The notes under the pieces are model-generated. The model searched no databases, was not told where the DNA came from, and saw nothing but the letters and a program-made list of their open reading frames with translations. Below, piece after piece: positions 24,654-32,041 of a stretch of 42,063 nt of DNA. The stretch covers positions 1 through 42,063 of the forward strand of contig CAILCI010000090.1 of NCBI GenBank assembly GCA_903832625.1. The letters are read 5' to 3'. The position numbers and the translations under genes are program-made. How positions within the stretch are numbered: position 1 is the first letter of the stretch; each line of letters begins with the position of its first letter. The DNA is from an uncultured Burkholderiales bacterium (lineage in GTDB: Bacteria > Pseudomonadota > Gammaproteobacteria > Burkholderiales > Burkholderiaceae_C).

Positions 24654-25566
24654 GGCAGTAATTTGTTTCACTTGCTTTACGAATGGCGCGTTGTATGTCT
24701 TGCATTGCAAAAGCGTCTTTGCAAGGCGGTGAGTACGGATCGCCACGGTGGCAAACCACCCCGGTGATGGGCGGCTGTATATTGGCTTGGCATCCGTAGC
24801 AATCGACTCGGGGTGCGACAGGAACAAATGGCGTTGATGCTGGGCGTCCTAATGGCATGCGCAAGGTGTGGTGAGCGCTTGTGAATAGCGAAACAATGGG
24901 CGTGTTGGTGGTCGCAGCAATATGCAATGTGCCCGAATCAATGCCCACGTAAAGCTTGGAGGTTGCGATCAGTTCTTTGAGCTCTTGAATGCTGAAACCG
25001 TCCAACATGTTGATGAGACGCGCGTCATGGTCAAAAGCAAACTCTTGCGCAGATCCAACTTGCACAATTTTTAAATCTGTTTCATCCAGCAAAACTTGAA
25101 CAATATTTTTCCATGTTTGCTCTGACAAATTGCGGCTTGGCCAAGAGTCGTGCCGCATGTGGATGACCGCATAGTCACCCCTTATTTGCGTGTTGTGAAT
25201 GTTCGCAATTTTGGCTTTGTCTTCTAAAGTGCTGTAGAGCTGAGCACGTTTTTGTTCCAATTTCTCTGGAGAACCAAAGGTATACAACGCATAGGCATCG
25301 GTGATGTGCAAGCGCGGTTGTTTTTCATACGCCAAATCCAGATGAACCGTTCGGTCATAAACGCAATTGGTTTCTTGGTAGGTTTGCGGCGTGTAGACCT
25401 TGTGAACGTAGGGATTGTTGGCGAAAACCGCTGGCTTGAGGGTCAATACATCGATTTGGCAATTCCCGTTGTAATCGCGATGGAGTTGTTCAATGATCGG
25501 TGTGACCAAAATGACATCGCCCAAAGCCAGTTGACGGATCACCAAGATTTTCGGTTTCATGTCCAT
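24643..25566 (-). CDS. Glycosyltransferase family 9 (heptosyltransferase-like) protein, copy 1
   Basis: The 307-residue cytoplasmic GT-B enzyme has an N-terminal Rossmann start KILVIRQLALGDVILVTPII (residues 5-24) and YVGIDSGTLHIAATTNTPIV in the donor-binding domain. Near the C-terminus, DCYGC...C...C gives CX2C-X12-C-X9-C. GT9 enzymes transfer heptoses to LPS, and a subfamily (TibC/Aah) transfers heptose to Ser/Thr of autotransporters and carries a Cys metal finger. The ATG at 25566 has AAGGA 7 nt upstream. It follows the GT41 gene by 9 nt in one operon. Beside a giant Ser/Thr-rich protein, a protein-glycosylating role is plausible but unproven. Confidence 0.85.
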   Translation of the reverse strand: MDMKPKILVIRQLALGDVILVTPIIEQLHRDYNGNCQIDVLTLKPAVFANNPYVHKVYTPQTYQETNCVYDRTVHLDLAYEKQPRLHITDAYALYTFGSPEKLEQKRAQLYSTLEDKAKIANIHNTQIRGDYAVIHMRHDSWPSRNLSEQTWKNIVQVLLDETDLKIVQVGSAQEFAFDHDARLINMLDGFSIQELKELIATSKLYVGIDSGTLHIAATTNTPIVSLFTSAHHTLRMPLGRPASTPFVPVAPRVDCYGCQANIQPPITGVVCHRGDPYSPPCKDAFAMQDIQRAIRKASETNYCLKK

Positions 25567-25575
25567 GTTGCATCC

Positions 25576-27378
25576 TTAAGCAAGCGCTTGTAAGCGTTGC
25601 ATCAAACCCGCCTCAAAAGAAGCGACGTTGCGTTGTGTTTGTTGATGCACATTCGCCCACTGGCTTGCCAAATGTGCTCGTACTTTTTCGCGTTTTTCAG
25701 GTGAACTCAACAGTGATACCACCAAGTCTTCGTAAGCTTGTGGTGTGGCTGTGATGAGTTCATGCAGTCCAAGACTGCTCAAGATACTTTTTCCCATACG
25801 CGAGACCATGGTCTTGCCGTACAGCGTCACGATGGGAACGCCGCAGCTGATCACATCTGCTGTGGTGGAGCCGCAGTTGTATGGAAAATTATCCAAAAAG
25901 ACATCGGCCAATTGGATGCGAGCACGATATTCGCTGTGCGTAGCACGTGGCGTGAAGATGATTTGGTGCTCGCCGATGCCACGCAATTTGGCTTGTTGTT
26001 TGAGCTCCCGTGTGGTGGCTGGGTTGTCATCGATCAACCACAAAACTGATTTTTCAACCCGCTGCAAGATGTTGCACCAAACGTTGAACATGGCGTCGTT
26101 GATTTTGTAAACATTGCCAAAAGCTGCCATGACCAAGGCATCTTGCGCAATGGAAAATTCCGACCGCTGTGCGGTACGCAGCATGGAGTCATCCTTGTTC
26201 ATGGGGATGAAACTGCCCTCTAAATACAATGTTTGCTCTTTGAAGTAAGGCGTCAATTCTTCTGGCAAAACCCATCGGTCACACACCACAAAATCAAACC
26301 AAGGCATTGCCGTTGTGCCGATGTAACCCAAGTATGTGCCTTGAAGCGGTGCGGGATGTAACGCAAAAATTCCGGGACGTGCGCCCGAACTCAAGCCGTG
26401 CAAATCGATCAACACATCAATTTCGTCATGCATAACCACTTGCGCAATTTGTGCTTCGCTGAGTGGGTGCACAAAACGAATGTGGTCGAAAGATTTCTTC
26501 AACCGCTCGCGATAAGCTGAGCCATCTTCAGGACTGAAGTCATAGCCATAGATTTCAAAGCGCTCGCGGTCGTGTGCTTCGATGAAGTCAGCCATCAACA
26601 ACCCCACTGCATGGGTGCACAAGTCGCCAGAGACATAGCCGATGCGAATTTTTTGATGCCCGTATTGCTTGACTTGGCAAAGTCGCTCTTCTTTGAGCTG
26701 CCCGTATGTGCGTGTGACAAAAGAGTGGGCGCACAACAGCTGCATCACCGGATCTTCGCTCAACGACAACATGGCCAAGGGCGAGGTGTACATCAACATG
26801 TCGTTCATCGACACCTGCGGTAGTTTTTTATAAACCGGCCATTTGCAGGCCTTTTGTCGAATGTGAACCCAATGCTGAATAGCACCTGCTTGATGCGGAT
26901 CAAACGCCAAACTCTGAGCCAACGCCTGCTCGGCCAAATCGTATTGCTTGAGCTTTTCATACAAGCGTCCCATGTGGTTGAGCGCCATGGTCTGCAAACC
27001 TTTGTCAGGATTAGTTTGCAGCAGGGCTTGCGCCACTACGTTTGACCAATGAGAAAGGGCAACGTCGTTGTGACCTTGACGCTCTTGCAACAGACCTAAG
27101 TTGATGCTGGCTTGCGCCATGTGTGGCCGAAGCTCCAAACACGTGCGGTAGGCTTGTTGCGCGTCATCGATGAGATTGAGCTTTTGCAGCAATGCGCCGA
27201 AATTGAACCACGCCAAAAAACGCTGTTCATCTTGGCTTTGATCGAGCCAATGGCGATACACCTGAACGGCTTCTTGTTCGCGTCCATTGGTTTGCAGCAC
27301 CTCTGCAAGCTGAATCAACTCCGCCAAGGACATGGCAGATTCAGGCGGATTGGCATCTTGGCGGGCAGGCGTGCTCAT
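25576..27378 (-). CDS. TPR-containing O-GlcNAc-transferase-like (SPINDLY/GT41) glycosyltransferase
   Basis: The 600-residue cytoplasmic protein has TPR-like helical repeats in residues 15-190 (for example DAQQAYRTCLELRPHMAQAS). A GT41 catalytic region follows from about 235: RIGYVSGDLCTHAVG, IDVLIDLHGLSSG, then HPAPLQGTYLGYIGTTAMPW. The nucleotide-sugar-binding end has DNFPYNCGSTTADVISCGVP near residue 520. OGT-like enzymes attach a sugar to Ser/Thr of proteins recognised by the TPRs. It leads the operon with the GT9 copy 1 and is a natural candidate to modify the adjacent Ser/Thr octapeptide protein. The ribosome site is weak; Met16 is an alternative start. A sigma-54-like sequence lies about 36 bp upstream. 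Confidence 0.87.
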   Translation of the reverse strand: MSTPARQDANPPESAMSLAELIQLAEVLQTNGREQEAVQVYRHWLDQSQDEQRFLAWFNFGALLQKLNLIDDAQQAYRTCLELRPHMAQASINLGLLQERQGHNDVALSHWSNVVAQALLQTNPDKGLQTMALNHMGRLYEKLKQYDLAEQALAQSLAFDPHQAGAIQHWVHIRQKACKWPVYKKLPQVSMNDMLMYTSPLAMLSLSEDPVMQLLCAHSFVTRTYGQLKEERLCQVKQYGHQKIRIGYVSGDLCTHAVGLLMADFIEAHDRERFEIYGYDFSPEDGSAYRERLKKSFDHIRFVHPLSEAQIAQVVMHDEIDVLIDLHGLSSGARPGIFALHPAPLQGTYLGYIGTTAMPWFDFVVCDRWVLPEELTPYFKEQTLYLEGSFIPMNKDDSMLRTAQRSEFSIAQDALVMAAFGNVYKINDAMFNVWCNILQRVEKSVLWLIDDNPATTRELKQQAKLRGIGEHQIIFTPRATHSEYRARIQLADVFLDNFPYNCGSTTADVISCGVPIVTLYGKTMVSRMGKSILSSLGLHELITATPQAYEDLVVSLLSSPEKREKVRAHLASQWANVHQQTQRNVASFEAGLMQRLQALA

Positions 27379-27413
27379 TGAACATTCAAAGTGGTTGCAT
27401 CAACACGAAAATG

Positions 27414-27429
27414 AGCACGATTTGTGCCA
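27414..27429 (-). promoter_or_regulatory. Sigma-54-like promoter upstream of the GT41-GT9 operon
   Basis: Read on the minus strand, TGGCAC and TGCT are placed so that GG and GC are exactly 10 nt apart, as in -24/-12 promoters. There are two mismatches to the conserved positions. The start codon lies about 36 bp downstream. The element also contains the dyad GCAC-N5-GTGC, so it could instead be an operator. Confidence 0.35.
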
Positions 27430-27480
27430 ATCATTCACTTCTCATGTAGCTGAAAAGAAGTAGATGAAAAACAAACTCAC

Positions 27481-27499
27481 AGAACCATAGTTCTTTTTT
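27481..27499 (+). terminator. Small hairpin with U-tract
   Basis: AGAAC, loop CATA and GTTCT are followed by a run of T (27491-27499 region). The stem is only 5 bp. No plus-strand gene precedes it, so it may be a relic of a rearranged gene or may end a short antisense transcript. Confidence 0.3.
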
Positions 27500-27554
27500 G
27501 CGATGCATCGGCGTCAAGCCTAGGGGGGAACAGATGTCGACTTTATGGACAGCG

Positions 27555-27768
27555 TCAAGCGCTCAGACGCGCCTGGCGGATCGCGCCGCGCAGATCTTCT
27601 AAGTCGAACAAGTCTTTGCAAGGTGGTGAAAACGGATCGTCTTTGTAACAAATCACACCGATGATGGGTGGTTTGAAGTGCGCTTGGCAGCCATCGCAAT
27701 CGATCTTGGGTGCGATGGCTGTGAATTGCGCATGCGCACCGCGCCCCAAAGGCAGTCGCAAGGTGTGT
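27555..27768 (-). pseudogene. C-terminal fragment of a third GT9 glycosyltransferase
   Basis: The fragment keeps about the last 70 codons of a GT9 gene: [10 protein letters not shown], then the CX2C-X12-C-X9-C cluster (starting [12 protein letters not shown]) and [11 protein letters not shown]. The N-terminal three quarters, including the Rossmann fold, are gone. At its broken end (about 27758-27768) the sequence runs into vanB-derived DNA through a shared GCAAGGTGTG. An open frame reads on through that DNA to 27812 but is not GT9-like there. It cannot be a functional enzyme. Confidence 0.8.
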
Positions 27769-27911
27769 GCGGCACTTGCTTGACCCGTGTGCTCAGCGGT
27801 GTGCCCGATCACCGAGATATGTATTTAACGCCCTAGGAACAAGCAGCGAATGACCAATTTACGCCTTGTTGTTCTCGGAGTAGGACGGCTAGTTTGGTGC
27901 TTGATTTGTGA
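27759..27911 (+). pseudogene. Broken partial copy of the vanB 3' end
   Basis: From 27758 the plus strand matches vanB 19196 onward, nearly base for base for about 109 bp. One change (GAG to TAG at 27834-27836) makes an in-frame stop. After the shared ACGCC the copies diverge, yet the frame still encodes a VanB-like end (CCSRSRTASLVLDL then TGA at 27909-27911), unlike this window's vanB end. It keeps three of the four cluster Cys codons. It looks like a remnant of a second, partly gene-converted vanB allele. Confidence 0.85.
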
Positions 27912-27962
27912 TGACTTCTAGCTTCGCCAACTTGCTCGGCCTAGCACTGAAACATCTAATAA

Positions 27963-28880
27963 TTAACGCTTGGCCAAGCTATTTTGAATAGCCGAACGAA
28001 TATCCCCCATATCAAACAAATCTTTGCAGGGGGGAGAAAATGGGTCGCCTTTATAACAAATCACGCCAGTAATGGGCGGTTTGAAATGGGCTTGACAACC
28101 ATAGCATTCAATTCTTGGAGCAACTGGAACAAAGGCAGTTGTCGCATCTCTACCCAAGGGCATTCGCAGAGTGTGGTGTGCACTGGTAAACAGGCAAACA
28201 ATAGGACATTCCGTTGTAGCGGCAATATGCAATGTGCCGGAATCAATGCCGACAAATAGCTTAGAGGATGCGATTAACTCTTTGAGCTCATGAATACTGA
28301 ATTTGCCCAGCATATTGATCAACCTTGGGTCATGGTCGAATGCAAACTCTTGTGGTGAACCGATCTGAATAATTTTGAGTTGCGTTTCTTGCAATAAAAG
28401 GTCAACAATATTTCGCCATGTTTGAGCAGATAAATTACGACTCGGCCAAGTGTCTTGGCGCATATGGATTACTGCGTAGTCCGATTTAATCGCAGACTGT
28501 TGGAGTAAGCTTATTTTTTCTTTGTCTTGCGCAGTGCTGTAAAGCTGAATTCGTTTGTTCTTGAGCTTGTCTGGGCTGCCAAATGCATACAAAGCATAGG
28601 CGTCTGTAATATGAAGCAGTGGTTGCTTTTCGTAGGCCAAATCCAGATTAATTGTTTTGTCATAGCTATAGCTGAGATCTTTGAAGGTTTCTGGCGTAAA
28701 AACTTTATTAACAAATGGATTGTTGGTAAAGACCTCAGGCTTGAGCGTGAGCACATCGATGTTGCAATTGCCCAAATAATCTTTATGAATTTGCTCAACG
28801 ACGGGCGTGGCCAATAGCACATCCCCCATGGCCATTTGACGTATAAGCAAAATTTTGGGTTGTAAATTCATACTTTTCAA
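27963..28880 (-). CDS. Glycosyltransferase family 9 (heptosyltransferase-like) protein, copy 2
   Basis: The 305-residue paralogue of the GT9 at 24643-25566 matches it in every block: KILLIRQMAMGDVLLATPVV, LHITDAYALYAFGSPDKL, FVGIDSGTLHIAATTECPIV, and the same CX2C-X12-C-X9-C cluster. Its codons are visibly more AT-rich than those of copy 1 and of the flanking housekeeping genes, suggesting separate acquisition. ATG at 28880, or at 28871, could start translation; neither has a strong ribosome site. It stands alone, separated from the GT41 operon by the recombined fragments. A protein or LPS glycosyltransferase role is inferred. Confidence 0.83.
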   Translation of the reverse strand: MKSMNLQPKILLIRQMAMGDVLLATPVVEQIHKDYLGNCNIDVLTLKPEVFTNNPFVNKVFTPETFKDLSYSYDKTINLDLAYEKQPLLHITDAYALYAFGSPDKLKNKRIQLYSTAQDKEKISLLQQSAIKSDYAVIHMRQDTWPSRNLSAQTWRNIVDLLLQETQLKIIQIGSPQEFAFDHDPRLINMLGKFSIHELKELIASSKLFVGIDSGTLHIAATTECPIVCLFTSAHHTLRMPLGRDATTAFVPVAPRIECYGCQAHFKPPITGVICYKGDPFSPPCKDLFDMGDIRSAIQNSLAKR

Positions 28881-28924
28881 ATGAATAAAATTTAAGCGGT
28901 GATTTTAGAGGTCGCGCAATGGCA

Positions 28925-31006
28925 TCAATTCCCCGCCTGTCCCTGCGCATCCAAAGCCTTTTGCGCAAACTCTGCCCGCAGTGCCCTCAGTTTTTCACGT
29001 GGGTCTTCTTTCACAGTGTTTTGGTTCAGCGCCATCTCTGCAATAAATCGGCTGGGTTGAGCGGCAATCAGTTCGCGGCCTTTTTTGCGTTTGCGTGTCC
29101 AGCTCACGGCCAAGGTGCGTTGGGCGCGGGTAATGCCCACATACATGAGGCGGCGCTCTTCTTGCAGACGAACTTCTAGGCTTTCGTTGGTGTGCTCGCT
29201 GCCGGGCTCGGTGTCTATTTTGAAGGGCAGCAGGCCTTCGGTTACGCCTATGAGCATGACGTGCGGCCACTCCAAACCTTTGGCAGCGTGCAGGGTGGAG
29301 AGGGTCACCACGTTTTGATCTTTTTCACGCTCGGTCAAGGTCGAGAGCAAGGCAATGGTTTGCGCCACTTCCAGCAGGCTGGATTTTTCGCGCAGGGTCG
29401 AGACACCCGCTGCATCGTCCAATTGACCGCCGCAGCGCTGGGTCATCCAGTCGCAAAACTCCATCACATTAGTCCAGCGCGCTGCGGCTACTTTTTCGTT
29501 GTCTTCGCTGTCGTAGAGGTGTTTCTCGTAGCCAATTTCTTTGAGCCAATCGGTCAAAAAGCTGCGAGCATCTTCTGCGCCTAGGGTGTGGCGGGCGCGG
29601 TATTCCAAGTCGTTGATGTAGCGGCCAAACTCATGCAAGCTGCCTAGGGCTCGCGCGTTCAAGGCCGAAGGCAAGCTGCTGCTAAAGAGTGCTTCAAACA
29701 AGCTGAGTTTGTATTGGCTGGCAAATACGCCCAAGCTTTGCAAGCTTTGGTGGCCAATGCCGCGCTTAGGCGTGGTGACAGCGCGTAAAAAAGCGGGGTC
29801 GTCGTTGTTGTTGATCCAGAGTCGAAACCAAGCGCACAAATCACGAATCTCAGCGCGGTCAAAAAAGCTTTGTCCGCCAGAGACTTTGTAGGGAATTTGC
29901 GCCCGGCGCAGCGCTTGCTCCAACACTCGGGCTTGATGATTGGCGCGGTAGAGCACAGCAAAGTCTTTGAATTCGCGGTGTTGGGTGAGGGCTGCGGCCT
30001 CGGTGCCAGCGCGAAGCGATTGAATCCTCGCCACCATGCGTTCGGCTTCGTGGTCTTCGGTGTCGGCGTCCACCACACGCACGGGTTCGCCTTCGCCCAG
30101 TTCGCTGAACAAGGTTTTGGGAAACAACTTGGGGTTGGGGCCAATCACGTTGTTGGCAGCTCGCAAAATGGCGCTGGTGGAGCGGTAGTTTTGCTCCAGT
30201 TTGATGACTTTGAGCGTGGGGTAGTCGTGCGGCAGGCGTTTTAAGTTGTCCAGCGTTGCGCCACGCCAGCCGTAAATCGATTGGTCGTCGTCACCCACTG
30301 CGGTAAAGCGACCGCGTTCTCCCATCAGCAGCTTGAGCAATTCATACTGCGTGGCGTTGGTGTCTTGGTATTCGTCCACCAGCACATGGCCAATTTGTTG
30401 CTGCCATTTGCTGCGCACGTCTTCGTGGTTTTGCAAGAGTTTCAGGGGTAGGCTGATGAGGTCGTCAAAATCCACGCTTTGGTAAGCCGTCAAACGCTCT
30501 TCATAACGCGCCATGATGCGCGCCAGCGTGCGTTCGCTGTCGTCTTTGGCTTGTGCTTCGGCTTGGGCAGCGGTCAGCCCCATGTTTTTCCATAGGCTGA
30601 TGGTCCATTGCCATTGCCGCGCTTGCGCGGCGTCGGTTGTGCCGCCGGCGTCTTTCAAAATGCTGGTGACGTCGGAGCTGTCCAAAATGCTGAACTGTGG
30701 TTTGAGTCCCAGGACTTGTCCATCTTGGCGCAACATGCGCACACCCAGCGCGTGAAAGGTGCAAATCAGCACATCGCCCGCCGCTTTGCCAATGAGCCCC
30801 TTGGCGCGTTCGCGCATTTCGGTGGCAGCTTTGTTGGTGAAGGTGATGGCCGCAATGCGTTTGGCCTCTAAGCCCGATTGAATCAGGCGACCAATTTTGT
30901 GGGTGATGACGCGAGTTTTGCCCGAGCCTGCGCCCGCCAACACCAAGCACGGCGCGTGCAAGAAATTGACGGCCTCTTGTTGGGCAAGGTTTAAACCAGC
31001 AGACAT
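28925..31006 (-). CDS. rep: ATP-dependent DNA helicase Rep (UvrD/Rep family, SF1A)
   Basis: The 693-residue 3'-5' helicase helps replication forks pass protein roadblocks and restarts replication. The start LNLAQQEAVNFLHAPCLVLAG matches Rep better than UvrD. Walker A GAGSGKT is near residue 30, ITFTNKAATEMRERA is motif Ia, DEYQDTN is motif II, GDDDQSIYGWRGA is motif III, and VTLSTLHAAKGLEWPHV and VGITRAQRTLAVS are motifs V and VI. I take ATG at 31006; the frame reaches 31060, but the extra 18 residues are not family-like and would crowd the divergent AEC gene promoter. Confidence 0.9.
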   Translation of the reverse strand: MSAGLNLAQQEAVNFLHAPCLVLAGAGSGKTRVITHKIGRLIQSGLEAKRIAAITFTNKAATEMRERAKGLIGKAAGDVLICTFHALGVRMLRQDGQVLGLKPQFSILDSSDVTSILKDAGGTTDAAQARQWQWTISLWKNMGLTAAQAEAQAKDDSERTLARIMARYEERLTAYQSVDFDDLISLPLKLLQNHEDVRSKWQQQIGHVLVDEYQDTNATQYELLKLLMGERGRFTAVGDDDQSIYGWRGATLDNLKRLPHDYPTLKVIKLEQNYRSTSAILRAANNVIGPNPKLFPKTLFSELGEGEPVRVVDADTEDHEAERMVARIQSLRAGTEAAALTQHREFKDFAVLYRANHQARVLEQALRRAQIPYKVSGGQSFFDRAEIRDLCAWFRLWINNNDDPAFLRAVTTPKRGIGHQSLQSLGVFASQYKLSLFEALFSSSLPSALNARALGSLHEFGRYINDLEYRARHTLGAEDARSFLTDWLKEIGYEKHLYDSEDNEKVAAARWTNVMEFCDWMTQRCGGQLDDAAGVSTLREKSSLLEVAQTIALLSTLTEREKDQNVVTLSTLHAAKGLEWPHVMLIGVTEGLLPFKIDTEPGSEHTNESLEVRLQEERRLMYVGITRAQRTLAVSWTRKRKKGRELIAAQPSRFIAEMALNQNTVKEDPREKLRALRAEFAQKALDAQGQAGN

Positions 31007-31069
31007 GCGTGCGACACCGTAGGCAAAGCCGACAATGATAGCGGTTGCGGATGAAGGCAAAATACACCT

Positions 31070-32038
31070 GTGCTCAACATACTTTTAGTCACTTTTCCGT
31101 TTTTTGCCTTGGTTTTGGCGGGTTTTGTCGCTGCGCATCGACGCATGTTGTCGCTGGACGCCATTCCTGGGCTCAATGGCTTTGTTTTGTTTTTCGCGCT
31201 GCCGTGCATGTTGTACCGCTTTGGTGCGAGCACGCCCATCGTGCAGTTGCTGGATGCGAGCTTGTTTTTTTCCTATTTGCTGTGCGCATTGCTGATGGTT
31301 GGCTTTTTGGTGGCTATCAGTTTGAACAAACGCATTCGCTGGAACGATGCTTCATTTGGCGCTTTAGTGGGTGCTTTTCCCAACACCGGCTTTATGGGGG
31401 TACCGTTGTTGGTGGCCTTGTTGGGCAGCGCGGCGGCGGGGCCCGCGATTGTGACGATTGTGGTGGACATGGTCATCACCACGTCGCTGTGCATTGCTTT
31501 GTCACGCCTGGATGGTGCAGACGGACATGGCGCAAGCCGTGCTGCAAAAAACGCTTTGAAAGGCGTCTTGACCAATCCCATGCCGTGGGCCATCAGCTTG
31601 GGCGCGTTGTCTTCAGCGACAGGCTTTGCCTTGAGCGGACCGCTGGCCAAAACCGTGGGCTTGCTGGCCGATGCGGCGTCGCCCGTGGCCTTGTTCACCA
31701 TTGGTGCGGTGCTGGCGCGTTCGCAAATTCGTGTCAAAGAAAGTGGGCATCCGCCCATTGCGTGGCGCGACTACTTGCCTGTGGCCGTCATCAAGCTGGT
31801 GCTGCATCCTGTGTTGGTGCTGTTGGTGCTGACCACTGCTGTGCAATTGGGCTTTGCGATGGATCGCTTCAGCATTTTGGTGGTGGTGTTGGTTGCAGCT
31901 TTGCCCAGCGCCAGCAATGTGGCTTTGTTGTCCGAGCGCTTCGGCGCAGACACGGGGCGCATTGCGCTGATTATTTTGGCGACCACCGCGGCCGCATTTT
32001 TTACGTTTTCTGGGGCTGTGGCGCTTCTACACGGCTAG
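31070..32038 (+). CDS. AEC-family (auxin efflux carrier) transporter
   Basis: The 322-residue inner-membrane protein has about ten hydrophobic segments in two five-helix halves. The first half contains LVGAFPNTGFMGVPLLVALLG (about residues 101-121) and the second has LPSASNVALLSERFG near residue 282, both typical of AEC carriers. Bacterial members export or import small organic acids; the substrate is unknown here. It starts with GTG, divergent from rep. Confidence 0.85.
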   Translation: MLNILLVTFPFFALVLAGFVAAHRRMLSLDAIPGLNGFVLFFALPCMLYRFGASTPIVQLLDASLFFSYLLCALLMVGFLVAISLNKRIRWNDASFGALVGAFPNTGFMGVPLLVALLGSAAAGPAIVTIVVDMVITTSLCIALSRLDGADGHGASRAAKNALKGVLTNPMPWAISLGALSSATGFALSGPLAKTVGLLADAASPVALFTIGAVLARSQIRVKESGHPPIAWRDYLPVAVIKLVLHPVLVLLVLTTAVQLGFAMDRFSILVVVLVAALPSASNVALLSERFGADTGRIALIILATTAAAFFTFSGAVALLHG

Positions 32039-32041
32039 GCT

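Noticed and set aside
27770..27812. Extension of the GT9 fragment reading frame to an ATG at 27812
   Set aside because: These codons are antisense to the vanB-derived segment, so the start is fortuitous.
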